The position numbers were made by a program, and so were the translations under genes. Below, piece after piece: positions 12,801 through 24,443 of a stretch of 64,000 nt of DNA. Origin of the DNA: Orientallactaga sibirica (Eukaryota; Chordata; Mammalia; Rodentia; Dipodidae); contig JAEOAD010000029.1 of assembly GCA_036365145.1 (NCBI GenBank), positions 20,941,001-21,005,000 of the forward strand, written 5' to 3'. The notes beneath the pieces were generated by a model that searched no databases, had not been told where the DNA came from, and saw only the letters and a list, made by a program, of their open reading frames with translations. Position 1 is the first letter of the stretch, and every line of letters begins with the position of its first letter.

Positions 12801-13712
12801 ATGGTTTGTGAGAGCAGTTTATCCACCCATGTAGGGAATCATTGTTTAAACTCTTTTTGTAAGGATAATATTTTAATTGGATTACCAAGTGTTAGGTTTC
12901 CATATGGCTTATTTACATGCCTATAACTTTAAGTCATCATTGCTTCATCCCCTTCTCTCACTCAATCTTCTACCAATATCCTGATTTAAATCTTTCCCTC
13001 CTACTTGTTCTTCTCTAAGTCAATGACCCATATATTCTACTATCCCCCAACTAAATGTCTTCCATACCCACTTTTTAACTTCCTGCATTCTACAGACATA
13101 TTGAATTATTGCCATTAGTCCAGAACTTCTAATGTAGCACCCACATATTAGCAAGAATATGTTCAGAAATTTTTGACATTTATATTGAATAATTTTCTTG
13201 TACTTTAATTACATCTATAAACATTTTTACTTTTTCTAATGAACATATTCATTTTTCATTGCTTTCTGGTATTACTATTGTATTCTAAATCATTGCTTAT
13301 TAAGGTTTGTGCTTTTTATAATTTTCTTCTTCAGTACATGCTAGTTTTGATATGGGCACATTTAGTTATTTTTTATTTTATAAATTGTGGTGATTTCTGT
13401 AAGTCCTCAAGAAATATATTCCTATCATAAAGTGCAAATGCATTTCCTTCTGGATGGCAGACTGAAAGATACAAGCCTCATTAGGAGCATGGAGGGATAT
13501 TTTGGTAAATGGGCCCTGGACAGGTTGGAATGATGCCTAACCCTAAAATATTTGGCCCTGACAGGTAAATCCCAGTACCAGAAATATATCTCAACCCATG
13601 TTGAGCTGCTGAATGGAGAGACCTATAAAATCCCCCAAACAAGAGGGACTCTTGTCAAAGCACTTGATTAACCACCTAAAGGGAAAGGTAAGAACCTATA
13701 GCTGATGAAAAC
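12801..13712. other. AT-rich intergenic, repeat-like near 13440-13712
   Basis: No gene is visible. The last roughly 270 bp change in composition and run without a break into the first copy of the tandem unit at 13713, so they may be part of the element that was partly triplicated. Confidence 0.4.
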
Positions 13713-15470
13713 ACATGCTACCAATGCAGAACATCGAGAGATCTGGCTGAATCCCAGTTCCCAGATGGTTTTTTTCCTGAGCTTTCAACATGGTACCTCA
13801 GAGTAGATCCTCAGATTGGGCTCACTCTGAATGTCTTTTGAGTTATGCTATTTTTTATTATACTAATTTTTAAAAATATTTTATACTGACAGCATTCAGA
13901 GGACCAAAGAATCATGAGCAAATGGTCCAATATTTAGCAATAATTCACCCATAGTAACTAACCTGTGTCCTACAAAGTATAAAAATTTTGATTACAAAAT
14001 AGACACTTAAATTTTAAAGTGCCCATAAACTAAATTAAACAGCGGAAAAGTAATGTAATTCAAATTCATCCCTTGTAAACATATCTTTCAATATTTTCTG
14101 TGACCAAATAGGAAAGTTTATCAGTAAAATGTACCAGTGGTCTTGAAGGAAAGCAAGTTTCAGTACACTTTTTTGATGTAATATTGTTTTTCCTTGAAAA
14201 GAGGCTGGCAAATATAGTTTGTTTTGTAAATACATATTGGCATTATTTGAAATATTTAAAAAAATAAGTTGGGGATTGGAAAATGCCTTAATGGTTAAGG
14301 AGCTTGCCTGCAAAGCAAAAGGACCCAGGTTCTTTTTGCCAAGTCACACATAAGCCAGGTGCACAAGGGGTTGCATGCGTCTGAAATTCGTTTTCAGCAG
14401 CTGGAGGCCCTGGTGTGCCCATTTGCTCCCTCTCTCTCTCTCTCATGCTACCAATGCAGAACATCGAGAGATCTGGCTGAATCCCACTTCCCAGATGGTT
14501 TTTATCCTGAGTTTTCAACTTGATACCTCAGAGTAGATCCTCAGATTGGGCTCACTCTGAATGTCTTTGGGTAAGGATGTTTTTTTCTTATACTAAAAGT
14601 TCATTTTTAATTTTTTTTTGTACTGACATCATTCAGAGGACCAAAGAATCATGAGCAAATGGTCCAATGTTTAGCAATAATTTACCCATAGTAATTAACC
14701 TGTGTCCTACAAAGTATAAAAATTTTGATTACAAAATAAACACTTAAATTATAAAGTGCCCATGAACTAAATTAAACAGTGGAAAATTAATGTTAGTCAA
14801 ATTCATCCCTTGTAAGTGTACCACCTGTCTTGAAAGAAAGCAAGTTTTATTACACTCTTTTGATGTAATATTTTTTCCTTGAAAAGAGCCTGGCAAATAT
14901 AGTTTGTTTTGTAAATACATATTGGCATTATTTGAAATATTTAAAAAAATAAGTTGGCATACCACCAATGCAGAACATCGAGAGATCTGGCTGAATCCCA
15001 GTTCCCAGATGGTTTTTTTCCTGAGTTTTCAACATGATACCTCAGAGTAGATCCTCAGATAAGGCTCACTCTGAATGGCTTTGGGTAATGATGTTTTTTT
15101 TCTTATACTAAATTTTCATTTTTAATTTTTTTTTGTACTGACATCATTCAGAGGACCAAAGAATCATGAGCAAATGGTCCAATGTTTAGCAATAATTTAC
15201 CCATAGTAATTAACCTGTGTCCTACAAAGTATAAAAATTTTGATTACAAAATAAACACTTAAATTATAAAGTGCCCATGAACTAAATTAAACAGTGGAAA
15301 ATTAATGTTAGTCAAATTCATCCCTTGTAAGTGTACCACCTGTCTTGAAGGAAAGCAAGTTTCATTACACTCTTTTGATGTAATATTTTTTCCTTGAAAA
15401 GAGCCTGGGAAATATAGTTTGTTTTGTAAATACATATTGGTATTATTTGAAATATATTTTAAAAATAAGT
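13713..15470. repeat. Three direct copies of a roughly 510-bp unit
   Basis: Copies begin with ACCAATGCAGAACATCGAGA at about 13719, 14452 and 14963. They run through CCTCAGAGTAGATCCTCAG to a common end at AAAAATAAGTTGG (about 14271, 14956, 15470). Copy 1 is followed by a SINE cut off in its CT tract and copy 3 by a complete SINE; copy 2 has none. Copies 2 and 3 are more alike than either is to copy 1. The unit's inner part also aligns, diverged, with 43680-43945 next to REG3 copy D. Minus-strand open frames in copies 1 and 2 look fortuitous. Confidence 0.92.
14272..14443 (+). mobile_element. tRNA-derived SINE, 3'-truncated by tandem junction
   Basis: The head ATTGGAAAATGCCTTAATGG through the CT tract is present, but the AAATAAA tail is missing. 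The CT tract runs straight into the next tandem unit at 14444. Confidence 0.88.
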
Positions 15471-15695
15471 TGGGCGTTGGAAAATGCCTTAGTGGTTAAG
15501 GTGCTTGCCTGAAAAGCCAAACAACCCAGGTTCATTTTGCCAGGTCACATGTAAGCCAGATGCACAAGGGGATGCATGTGTCTGGAATTCGTTTTTAGGA
15601 TCTGGAGGCCCTGGGGTGCCCATTCCCCTCTCCTCTCTCTCTCAAATAAATAAAGAAAAATAAAATATTTTAAAATAAATAAATAAAAATAAATT
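15471..15695 (+). mobile_element. tRNA-derived SINE, complete
   Basis: It shares the variant head TTGGAAAATGCCTTAGTGG with the truncated copy at 14272, as expected if both descend from one insertion that was duplicated with its flank. Confidence 0.9.
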
Positions 15696-16607
15696 GGATT
15701 GGTTAATGACTTCAAGATTTCCATTTTAATGTACGTTTATGTTTTTCAATGACATATTAACAATAACAATGTTACTCGCTTCTGCAAAATATGTGTGTGA
15801 AATAGAAAATAGTTTGAGGTATTCTAATAATGACCTATCATCCCAGCTCCTGGGCTGTTGAAGATGGACACAGGGATATGCTACATCAACACAGGGATAC
15901 AATTAATAGGGTTCAGAAGATGTGAATATATGTAGTACAAACGATTCTCTTTCCCTCACAATGACTTTAGAAGATCAGGCAATGAAATGCTAATTATCTG
16001 AGAGAAGCATTTGCTAAGCTCGTTATATAGAGTAGGTTGAGGTTCTGAAAGATTCTGAAAGAAGCTAGCAGCTCATCTCCAGTCTGACTTCTCACTGTTC
16101 TCTTGCCAAAGTCTCCAATGGTTCACACTTCCACGTAGTCCACGTTGAATAAGCCTGATCCTGTAATGAACAGGAGATCTCAGGAGTGTCCATGTGCAAC
16201 TTTGGAGTTTTATTTCCAATGACATTATAGAATTCATCCTGCTAATGTTAATTTTTATTAATGGTTTAGTATGGTTCAAGGGAGCTGTACAATTGTACCT
16301 GAATATTTACGGTTTGTAGAACACAGGTTGATGGCTAAGGATTAAGTAGTGCTTTGGACCTCTGAGTGCCAATGTCAGCACATGTGAAATCAATGAATAG
16401 AAATTTTTACTATAATTAAGATAATCATAATTCAAAGACATTCCAGGGTATATAACAGTAAGTTAGAAAGTAAGATCCCAATCTGAGGATCTATTTTGAG
16501 ATATCAAGGGTAAAAACATGGGATAACAATAATCTGTGGTTCCTTTCTTCAGCCTTTCTACATGTGTGAAGAGAAAAGAAATGTATTTTGTTTGGAACAG
16601 TCAAGAA
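15696..16607. other. Intergenic, partly homologous to the flank of copy C
   Basis: The stretch 16320-16590 aligns by eye, in the same orientation, with 29825-30115 upstream of REG3 copy C (shared 'tagaaatttt', 'taattaag', 'catgtgtgaagagaaa' blocks). It is therefore probably an orphan piece of the duplicated REG3 upstream region. No gene is seen. Confidence 0.5.
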
Positions 16608-16812
16608 AACAGGTAGTAGAGATTGTTCCGTGGGTAAGGCACTTCCATGCAAAGCCTAAGGACCCCTGTTTGATTGCCCAGTACTCAAGTAAATGCAGAT
16701 CCAAAATGTGGCTCATGCCTTTGCAGTTCATTTGCAGTGGCTAGAGGCTCTGGTACATGCATTTTGTCTTACTCTCTGTGTCTGCTTCTCTCTCTCTTTC
16801 AAATAAATAAAT
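16608..16812 (+). mobile_element. tRNA-derived SINE, degraded
   Basis: GGTAAGGCACTTCCATGCAAAGCC, the CT tract and CAAATAAATAAATG are visible; the A box is mutated. Confidence 0.8.
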
Positions 16813-16989
16813 GAAACAAACTAAAATATAAAGAAAATATATTTGATTTAATTGATTTTCAATGAAACAAATATAATTAAGCATCCACCCCTTATAACAT
16901 TAATTCATAAAAACATAAAATTAATCTAAAACTGACTTTTTAGAAGACCCTAAATCTTAAAGAATTCTGAAGAAAATAATATCAAATGC

Positions 16990-17485
16990 ATTTTTTATTT
17001 GGTTGAAACTTTGTATGGATACATCCAGTGTTATACGTCATTCCCCTCCTCCCTGCCTCCACTCCACTGAGGGGTTCCCCTTTAGTGGGATTGCTCTTAT
17101 TCACCATGGACTTGTGGGTTGTGAGTTATAAGAGCAGCAGTCAGTCATTGTGGAAGGACAATACCTCTTGATATTCCTGCCCACCCTGTGGCTCTTACAT
17201 TCTTTCTGCTCCCTCTTCCACAAAATTCCCTGAGCCTTGCTGGGTGAGTTTTAAATCTAATTTGGTGTTGAGCTCTCAGCAGCTTCTGGATTTCTGCTTT
17301 GGTGCATTTTGACTATTGTTAGTGTCAGTCTCTGTCACCCTAGCTCAGGTTGTCAGGCTCACCATGGAAGCAGCAGTCTTGCTCATGTCACCAATTCCTT
17401 TGTGTTTTCACATCAACACTAGCAGCTGTGCTATAAGTGGTTCACTTGCTGGCATCCTCCATACTCCCCTCCTTCCTGGTCCTGG
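16990..17485 (-). repeat. Antisense L1 3'UTR remnant at the duplication edge
   Basis: It matches 56400-56870 and 32890-33060 (CTCAGCAGCTTCTGGATTTC-type blocks and the CCCTGAGCCTTG block). It ends exactly where homology with the inverted partner arm begins (about 17486). Confidence 0.65.
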
Positions 17486-17609
17486 GTTGAGGACTAGTGT
17501 TATTAACCATCTCTACAGGCTTACTTAGGCAAATACATTTTAGAATTGCTTTCATTTGTGCACTACAATTATGTGGAGTCACATTTAGCTATGTTTTATT
17601 AATTAATTA

Positions 17610-17850
17610 TGAGGAGTTTAAAAAATTATTTTATTTATTTATTTGAAGGAGAGAGAGAAATAGACAGGGAGAGAGAGAAAGAGAATGGGCATGCCAGGGC
17701 CTCCAGCCACTGCAAATGAACTCCAGATGCATGTGCCCCCTTGTGCATCTGGCTTAATGGATCCTGGGGAAGTGAACTTGAGTCCTTTGGCTTTGCAGGC
17801 AATTACCTTAATGGTGAAGGCATCTTTCCAGCCCTAATTCTGAAGTTTAG
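17610..17850 (-). mobile_element. tRNA-derived SINE (antisense)
   Basis: TTTATTTATTTGAAGGAGAGAG at the left and 'ggcatctttccagccct' near 17820-17838 at the right mark an antisense copy. Its partner-arm counterpart is 46121-46340. Confidence 0.9.
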
Positions 17851-17954
17851 ATGTGCATGTTTATGTAATGTATTTGGATCCCAAATTCAAAAGTGTACTT
17901 TTTTATTTACTCATAAATTGTTTAATTTTTAGTTTTTTAAGCTAGTTTTAAATA

Positions 17955-18172
17955 TATTTTATTATTTATTATTTATTTATTTATTTATTTGAGAGAGAGG
18001 AAAAGAAGAGAAGAGAATGATTCCACCAGGGCTTCCTCCAGCCACTGAAAATGAACTCCAAATGCATGTGCCCCCTTGTACAACTTGCTTAGGAGGGTCC
18101 TGGAAAATCAAACCAGGATCCTTTGTCTTTGCAGGCAAATGAGTTAACCACTAAGCCATCTGTCCAGCCTTA
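17955..18172 (-). mobile_element. tRNA-derived SINE (antisense)
   Basis: It spans an A-rich tail as TTATTTATTTATTTGAGAG to AAGCCATCTGTCCAGCC. The counterpart is 45787-46000. Confidence 0.9.
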
Positions 18173-18204
18173 GCTAGGTTTTTCTAAAAACCATTTGTTT
18201 GAAA

Positions 18205-18476
18205 TTTCTTTTTTTTTTTTTTTTTTTTTTTTGAGAGAGACAGAGAGAGAGAGAGAGAGAGTCAGAGGGAGAGGAAGACAGATAGAGAATGGTCGGCCAG
18301 CAGCCTCTCAGCTGCTATCAATGAAATCCAGATGTGTGCGCCCCTTGTGGGCAAGTTTGGCACTGCACCATTCTGTTACTTTTGCAACTGGCTAAACATT
18401 GGACCTGGAGATTGGAACAGGGGTTCTTAGGCTTAGCAGGCAGGTGCGTTAACCACTAAGCCATCTCTCCAGCCCC
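18205..18476 (-). mobile_element. tRNA-derived SINE, longer subfamily (antisense)
   Basis: This subfamily carries an extra internal stretch (GGGCAAGTTTGGCACTGC ... CTGGCTAAACATTGGACC) not found in most copies. It begins with a 24-T run. The counterpart is 45489-45745. Confidence 0.9.
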
Positions 18477-18639
18477 TTTTTCAGTTATTTTTATGTTTTA
18501 AGGGGTAGGAAAAAAATTCTTTTTGCTCTCATGGACAATAAATTAATTCCAATAATTTAGAAAGCTATTTCATGACTGATCCATGGTGACCCTCCCTGTC
18601 CTTAGTCTGTTTTCCCTGATTCTAACCTCTCATTTATTT

Positions 18640-18665
18640 TTTTAAATATTTTATTTCTTTGTTTC

Positions 18666-18699
<34 letters not shown>

Positions 18700-18886
18700 G
18701 AAGAAGAGGGAGACAGAAAGAGAGAATGGGCATGCCAGGGCCTCCAGTCACTTCAAACGAACTCCACAGGCATGCGCCCCTCGTGCATCTGACTTATGTG
18801 GGTCCTGGGGAATCAAACAGGGGTCTTGGGGTCCTTAGGCTTTGCAGGCAAACACCTTAACTGCTAAGCCATTTCCCCAGCCCCTA
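18640..18886 (-). mobile_element. tRNA-derived SINE (antisense)
   Basis: A (GA)n tract at 18667-18697 and terminal AAGCCATTTCCCCAGCCCC. The counterpart is 45107-45315. Confidence 0.9.
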
Positions 18887-19285
18887 GCCTCTCTTTTCTT
18901 CATGTTGCCTCCTGTGTTGTCAATGCCCCACATAATTTAATAAATAGACATTGTCCCAGTCTACCAAACATCATTAGGTTCTTTACAAATCAGATCTATA
19001 AAAAGCTGTATATGTTGGTAATAGAACTCTCAGAAATTATGTGTTACATTGTTTTATTTTAAATAAGTGTTAGGAAAATGGTTATTTGTACTCCAGGGTT
19101 TCCCATCATTTGGACTTTGTCATTTGCATCCCTGCATTGATGTGACCAAAAGCCTATGTACATTTTCTACATCCAAGGAATTTGGTAGATAGTCCAAACT
19201 TTTCACACATTTATATATTAAAGAAGCATGTAAAATTATTTTTGTTCATATGTTGTTGTAATACATAAATTTATATATTAAAAAT

Positions 19286-19500
19286 TTGGGCAGGGGAGGT
19301 GGATCAGTAGGTAAAGGCACTTACTTGCAAGGCATGCCAATCTGGTTTAGATTCCCTGGAATCCATATAAAGCAATATGCACAAAGGCCCACAGGAAGAT
19401 GGAATGCCTTTGCAGTGGCAAAGGGCACTGGCATGCTTATTCTCTTACACATACACACATACACTATCTCTCTCTCTGTCTCCCTTCAAATAAATAGAAA
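19286..19500 (+). mobile_element. tRNA-derived SINE
   Basis: It starts GGCAGGGGAGGTGGATCAGT and ends CAAATAAATAGAAAATG. The counterpart is 44495-44702. Confidence 0.85.
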
Positions 19501-19537
19501 ATGTATTTAAACAACTTGAATTTAAAAGTATGTTGTG

Positions 19538-19683
19538 CCTGGCATGGTGGTGCATACTTTTAATCTCAGCACTCTGGAGGATGAAGTAGGAGGATCACTG
19601 TTAGTTTCAGGCCAGCCTGAGTTTATATAATGAATTCTAGATTAACCTGGACTATGTACAGCAAGACACTACCTCAAAAAAAA
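19538..19683 (+). mobile_element. B1 SINE (7SL-derived)
   Basis: GCCTGGCATGGTGGTGCATA, then AATCTCAGCACTCTGGAGGA and an A-rich end. The counterpart is 44310-44460. Confidence 0.92.
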
Positions 19684-19915
19684 ATTGCAATCAAAGTGCC
19701 CTTGATATTCATGACCTTATAATGGCTGCCACTACCTATACAAAACCTGCATAATGCAAAGAAAGACATGATAACATGCAAAGTAGCAAAAGGACTATTG
19801 GAAAAGTGAAGAGATTCAGTGGAGGCTTGATTTTGGAGGGGGAAAGGGGAGTGGTGAAAGCTGATTATGCTTATATTATATTGTCTGTATCATAGAAGTT
19901 GTCAATAAAAAGTTA
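19684..19915 (+). mobile_element. L1 3' end fragment
   Basis: CTTGATATTCATGACCTTAT through AGAAGTTGTCAATAAAAAG matches the 3' end of the L1 at 38275-38490. It is truncated to the last ~230 bp. Confidence 0.8.
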
Positions 19916-20575
19916 AACATTATTTATAAAACTACCAATATGTCTTAAATAAAGCAAAGGTTGTTAGCCCATATTATGAGAAAAATAATGTTGCATCAAA
20001 ATAATTGTTCGCACGTTACTTTACATGAAGGTAACCTTAGATCTTTTAATGAGAAGTCTTCCATTTTGTTGTAGATCATATTTAATGATATGTTTCTAAG
20101 TGATAAGATTTACTAAAGATAAGTATCCTCATGGTTAATCCTTTGAACTAATTTATGATGCTCACAATATTTCCTCCTCAATAATATTTCCTGTAAGACA
20201 AAATACACAGAAGTATATATGTGTGCATTAGGAGTGAGTTCTTCCAAATTAATCTAAAGTAAACTGCTCACTTTAGTTTTCCTTAATATTTCAAGATCAC
20301 CATAATTTCAAATTTCAGTAACAGTGTAATATATACCACAAGTACGGCAGCTGGAATTATATGAAGTTATCAGAATATGATATTTGGGATAGGGTTGGGG
20401 AAAGTTTACTCTTTATTAGCACCATAGGAGGGAGTATGTCTAATAAAAGGAAAATGTCAGGCTTGACCTGAAAGAGGGTAGTGTTCATATCCAGAATTTA
20501 CTTGAATTCATATCAAGAACTACCACTGACTCTGGCCTACACAGACATCCAGTGGTTAATTTAAATGTCCTTTGT
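19916..20575 (+). other. 5' flank of REG3 copy B
   Basis: From about 20135 the sequence is shared with the partner arm (43000-43500). From about 20190 it is also shared, diverged, with the flanks of copies A and C. Between 19916 and 20135 the two arms differ, because the right arm holds other sequence at 43510-44220. No gene is seen. Confidence 0.6.
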
Positions 20576-20579
20576 ACAA

Positions 20580-20590
20580 ATTCTTTTATA
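20580..20590 (+). promoter_or_regulatory. TATA box of REG3 copy B
   Basis: CTTTTATAAAA about 340 bp upstream of exon 2. It occupies the same place relative to the gene as the TATA boxes of copies D and E. Exon 1 would start about 25-30 bp downstream. Confidence 0.65.
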
Positions 20591-21035
20591 AAACATCAGG
20601 GATTACTGCTCTGATAATGCATTCCAGTTAACTAACAGTTGAAAGTGGGAGGTAAAAATGATCAAAATCCCTGACAAAGGTTTCACCTCTCCAATTACAA
20701 GAGAAGGTGAGGAAGGTCCTACCCTCCCAGAATATGAGAATCTCAGACTGAACAAGGGCTGCCCTGGAGCTCTCACAGAAGAATAGAATATGGATTCCCC
20801 ATGTCATTCTAGAACACAGAAAAGAGGAATGGAAACAGTATTGCTTTATCCTCCCAAGACACAAAAAAGATTGAAAGGAGCTGTGTCTTTATAGAAGTCC
20901 TTTCTCTCTCCACTTACATCCCAGGGAATCTGACTGTTCCTGACTCAGAGGCAGGATGCTACGTCTCATGGCCAAGCCCACTGCATCCATGATGCTGCTC
21001 TGCTCCCTGATGGTCCTATCTCAAGAACAAGGTGA

Positions 21036-21059
21036 GATTTTTTTTTTTTTTTTTTTTTT
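21036..21059 (+). repeat. Poly-T tract in intron 2 of copy B
   Basis: A run of about 22 T immediately downstream of the exon 2 donor. Copy D has a shorter run of about 13 in the same place (42586-42598 as A). Confidence 0.85.
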
Positions 21060-21526
21060 GCTTGTAGACCTGAATTTCCTGTGACTGTTCACAGCGAAGA
21101 AATAGAGGAAGACTCCTGAATTCCTTAATTAGCAATGGTGTGGATCATCTCATACAGGCAAAATGTCTGAGATACCTCACACCACCATAAGACCTTCCCT
21201 TTCCTCTGATTAACAGGAATAGGAAGTACAACACAAGCATGTGAGGATTTTCCATTTTGACAGAAAGTAGTAACTGATGTTGGTCTGTTGAATATTAAAA
21301 ATAAGCAAAGGTCATTTATGTCAGGAAGGAGTGAAGAATGGGGGATGCACTGACAAAATTGTCAGACATGTATGAGCAAATTCATTAACAATAGGAAAAA
21401 AAAGCAAGGAAAGGGTTAAATGAGAGGAAACACTCCCCACATAGGATGCCTATTTAAATATGAAAGATTTCTAAAATTTGTTGAAACATGGGAGGCAGTT
21501 AAAATTTTGTGTTAATTAAAAGAATG

Positions 21527-21776
21527 AGGGCTGGAGAGTTGGCTTAGCAGTTAAAATGCCTGCTTGCTAAGCATACGAATGCTCGTTCCAATCTCCAGGT
21601 CCCACTTTAGCCAGACACAAAGTGAAAAAGGGTGCACACAAGTCTGGAGTTCTTTCACAGTGGCTGAGAAGCTGCTGACTGGCCCATTTTCTAGCTGTCT
21701 CCCTCTCCTATCTCCTCTCATCATTCTTTCCTCTCATCTTTCGTCTCTCTGTCTCTTCCCTGGGGTACAAATATAT
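21527..21776 (+). mobile_element. tRNA-derived SINE in intron 2 of copy B
   Basis: GGGCTGGAGAGTTGGCTTAG to the CT-rich part near 21760, directly upstream of exon 3. It is shared with copy D (41915-42122), so it was inserted before the inverted duplication. Its CT-rich end may now supply part of the pyrimidine tract for exon 3. Confidence 0.88.
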
Positions 21777-23536
21777 TCCAAACTTTATCAGAATGAACTC
21801 ATCATTTTCCAAACATCCTGGGGTGAAGAGGAAGAGAATGCTTTCCAATCACCACCAGGGCTCCCAGGCCATGGCCTCACGCTGCTATGCCCTGTATACC
21901 ACACCAAAATCCTGGGAAGAAGCAGAGGTGAGTGCTAACTGGCAGGGTTGAGGACATAGTGGGTTGTACATGGGGGCACAGTACAGAGGCATCAAATTTT
22001 CCTGTCTCTATGGCATCAGAGAAAAGATTCTATCATTTACAACATCCCACTCTCACCTAATCTGCCCTGCAATTATCCATTAATCTACTGAGAACTCATT
22101 GTGTTTACTCACACAGGTGGCCTGCCAGAAGTGGCCTTCAGGCCACCTTGTATCTGTGCACAATGGAGCTGAGGCTTTCTACGTGTCCGCCTTGGTGAAG
22201 AGCAGTGTACAGCACTATGAAAACATCTGGATTGGGATCCATGACCCTTCAATGGTGTGACTTCACCTTCTTTTCTCTGTTACCTCTCTAGTGGCTTTTC
22301 TCACCCAAGCCAATCCTTGCTACTCTAGATGAAGAACCCAAAGAGGGCACACAGCTCAGATGATGGGTGCCATTTAGGGCACAAGGATCTCCTCATGGAA
22401 AGATAAGGAACTGAGCTTGTGGATGTGCCTCGTGTCAACTTTACAAATGTCTGTAATGAATCCTTAGTCATTTATTGTATGAGGCTGAGGATATTTATGA
22501 TTCTGAGGGAATATTAAATGAGGAGATCTATATTTTCCTTTATAGCATTAATAATATGATTGAGGTTTATATTACAAACTCACAACCTTCTCAGTCAACA
22601 AGCAACATATTATCTGAACGGCTCTAAAAGGCTTGTGATTATTGCATGGGGTTTGATGTCAGGTGTGAGATGTTAATTTTCTAATATTATAGTCAAGGGA
22701 GCTCTGGGAAGCATGTAACCCTATCTGCACATATAATTGCATGGGACTGTTTGTCATTATAAGCAGTTCCAACTAACAGATCCAAGAAAGCTTCACTGGT
22801 CATTCTCATCCCGTGGCTGTATCCTATATAGGGACAAGAATTGGGTGACAGTCGATGGAAATGGAGCAACAATGAGGAAGTGCATTACTTTAATTGGGAT
22901 AGGACTTCTTCCGATGTTCACGACCACAGTTACTGTGGTAGTCTGACAGCACAGTCAGGTATGATACAGGAGAACACCTCTATCCATCCTTAATCACCTC
23001 TCATCTGTGCATGGGCCTCTTCTTTCACTATTCTTCAGGGTTAGGGAATGCAACATGCATTGTTTTTCTCCCTTCTCCTTTGCCCTCCCTGGACTGGCAC
23101 CCAGGTGAAAATGAGGGAGAATCTGAAAGTCTAGATCAGAATCTGTGATGCTCCTTCATTCAGAACATCAGATCCAACTGACTTCTCTGTTTCCCTTTTC
23201 TGTGTCCCCAGAGTACCTGAAGTGGATGAAGTTTCACTGTGAAATCCCATTACCCTATGTTTGCCAATTTAGGCACTGAGTGGAACCCTGCAGCACATGC
23301 TTACCTACCTAGGTCAAGGTGCTTTAGAAGACTGACCTGGAAAACAGTTCTCCTCACAACACACTGGATTCATCTTTCAAATCTTCTCCTCTTCCTTTCC
23401 CCCCCTCGGTCATTTTAGTCCCTTCTTTTATTTTGTGGAATAAGTTCTATGATCACAAAATATAATTAAAATTTATGCATGCATGGTCTTATATTCTGTT
23501 CATATAGCAAATTAAATGTAATTAAAAGAGATTATC

Positions 23537-23748
23537 AGGGCTGGAGAGATGGCTTAATGGTTAAAGGCACTTTTCTGCAAAGCCAAAGGATCCAGGTATG
23601 ATTCCTCAAATACCCATGTAAAGCCAGATGGACAAGGTGGCACATGCATCTGGAGTTTGTTTTCAGTGGCTAGAGGCCCTGGAGTGCCCATTCTCTCTGT
23701 CCCTCCAAATATATATTCTGCCTTTCTCTCATATAAATAAAATAAGAA
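23537..23748 (+). mobile_element. tRNA-derived SINE
   Basis: GGGCTGGAGAGATGGCTTAA to ATATAAATAAAATAAG, just 3' of copy B. The counterpart is 39890-40097. Confidence 0.92.
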
Positions 23749-24221
23749 AAGAGATTATCAGAGTTAGATTTTTTAGAAAGACATTATTATATGACTTCTG
23801 TTTTATATAAAATAGACAAGTGAAAAAATAAGAAAAAGGAACAAGGAAGACAAAGCATGGCTTGTTTAATGTAATTAACACTGGAATTGCCTTGTCAAAT
23901 TTTGTCAAAGCATGTTTCAGAAACTGCACCTTATATTAAATCAAAAGGACAATTAGAGTATGCAAAGATGTTCAATTCCCATACTTGAAAACACCCATAC
24001 ATTCAGTGTATAGCATCCAAAGATTGCATCCAGGAGAAATGCTTTATTACAGAAGAAGACAATGTTCAACATGAGGTGATGGAGGGCAAGAGAAGAAATA
24101 CACTATGCGTTTATAAAATTTATCCATAAATAAATTTTAAATTTTGTTCAAAAAACAGATTACCACATAACAAGTATTCATTTACAAAGCATCTACTACA
24201 GATTCAGTATTTTTTTTTCTT

Positions 24222-24388
24222 TCTGTCTTTTTTTTTTTTTTTTTTTTTTTTATATAGGGTCTCACTCTGGTCCAGGCTGACCTGGAATTAACTAAGTAGT
24301 CTCAGGGTGGCCTCAAACTCTCGGCAATCCTCCTAACTCTGCCTCCCGAGTGGTGGGATTAAAGGCGTGTGCCAACACGCCCGGCTCA
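24222..24388 (-). mobile_element. B1 SINE (antisense), left arm
   Basis: A T-run at 24229-24251, then TATAGGGTCTCACTCTGGTC and GTGCCAACACGCCCGGCTC. No equivalent is seen in the right arm near 39420, which reads through from ATTACTGAATC without it, so it probably inserted after the duplication. Confidence 0.88.
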
Positions 24389-24442
24389 GATTCAGTAATT
24401 TGTAGAACCACAATGAACACAGAAAATCTCACCACTATAAAG

Positions 24443-24443
<1 letters not shown>

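Larger units (their letters stand above)
20925..23279 (+). pseudogene. Reg3: REG3-like lectin, frameshifted (copy B)
   Basis: The exons are 20925-21031 (ATG at 20956, signal peptide MLRLMAKPTASMMLLCSL), 21823-21927, 22117-22254 ([29 protein letters not shown]), 22832-22958 (WKWSNNEEVHYFNWDRT, YCGSLTAQS) and 23212-23279 (EYLKWMKFHCEIPLPYVC, stop TGA). Exon lengths 76/105/138/127/68 coding nt match the REG3 plan except exon 3. Compared with copy D (119 nt), exon 3 has lost a net 14 nt, which removes the first conserved Cys and shifts the frame. Translation then stops in exon 4. The exon 3 acceptor position reads GG instead of AG. Exons 4-6 are clean, so the damage is recent. An intact family member is a secreted C-type lectin of gut or pancreas. 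The gene faces its inverted partner D tail to tail across the spacer. Confidence 0.9.

Noticed and set aside
14035..14518. Minus-strand open frames in the tandem unit
   Set aside because: Not conserved in frame among the three copies and no signature.
13713..15470. CRISPR-like or satellite array
   Set aside because: Only three long copies with SINE remnants and no short repeat-spacer pattern; the genome is mammalian.
21564..21938. 124-residue open frame across exon 3 of copy B
   Set aside because: It starts in a SINE and reads exon 3 in the wrong frame because of the 14-nt loss; not a separate gene.
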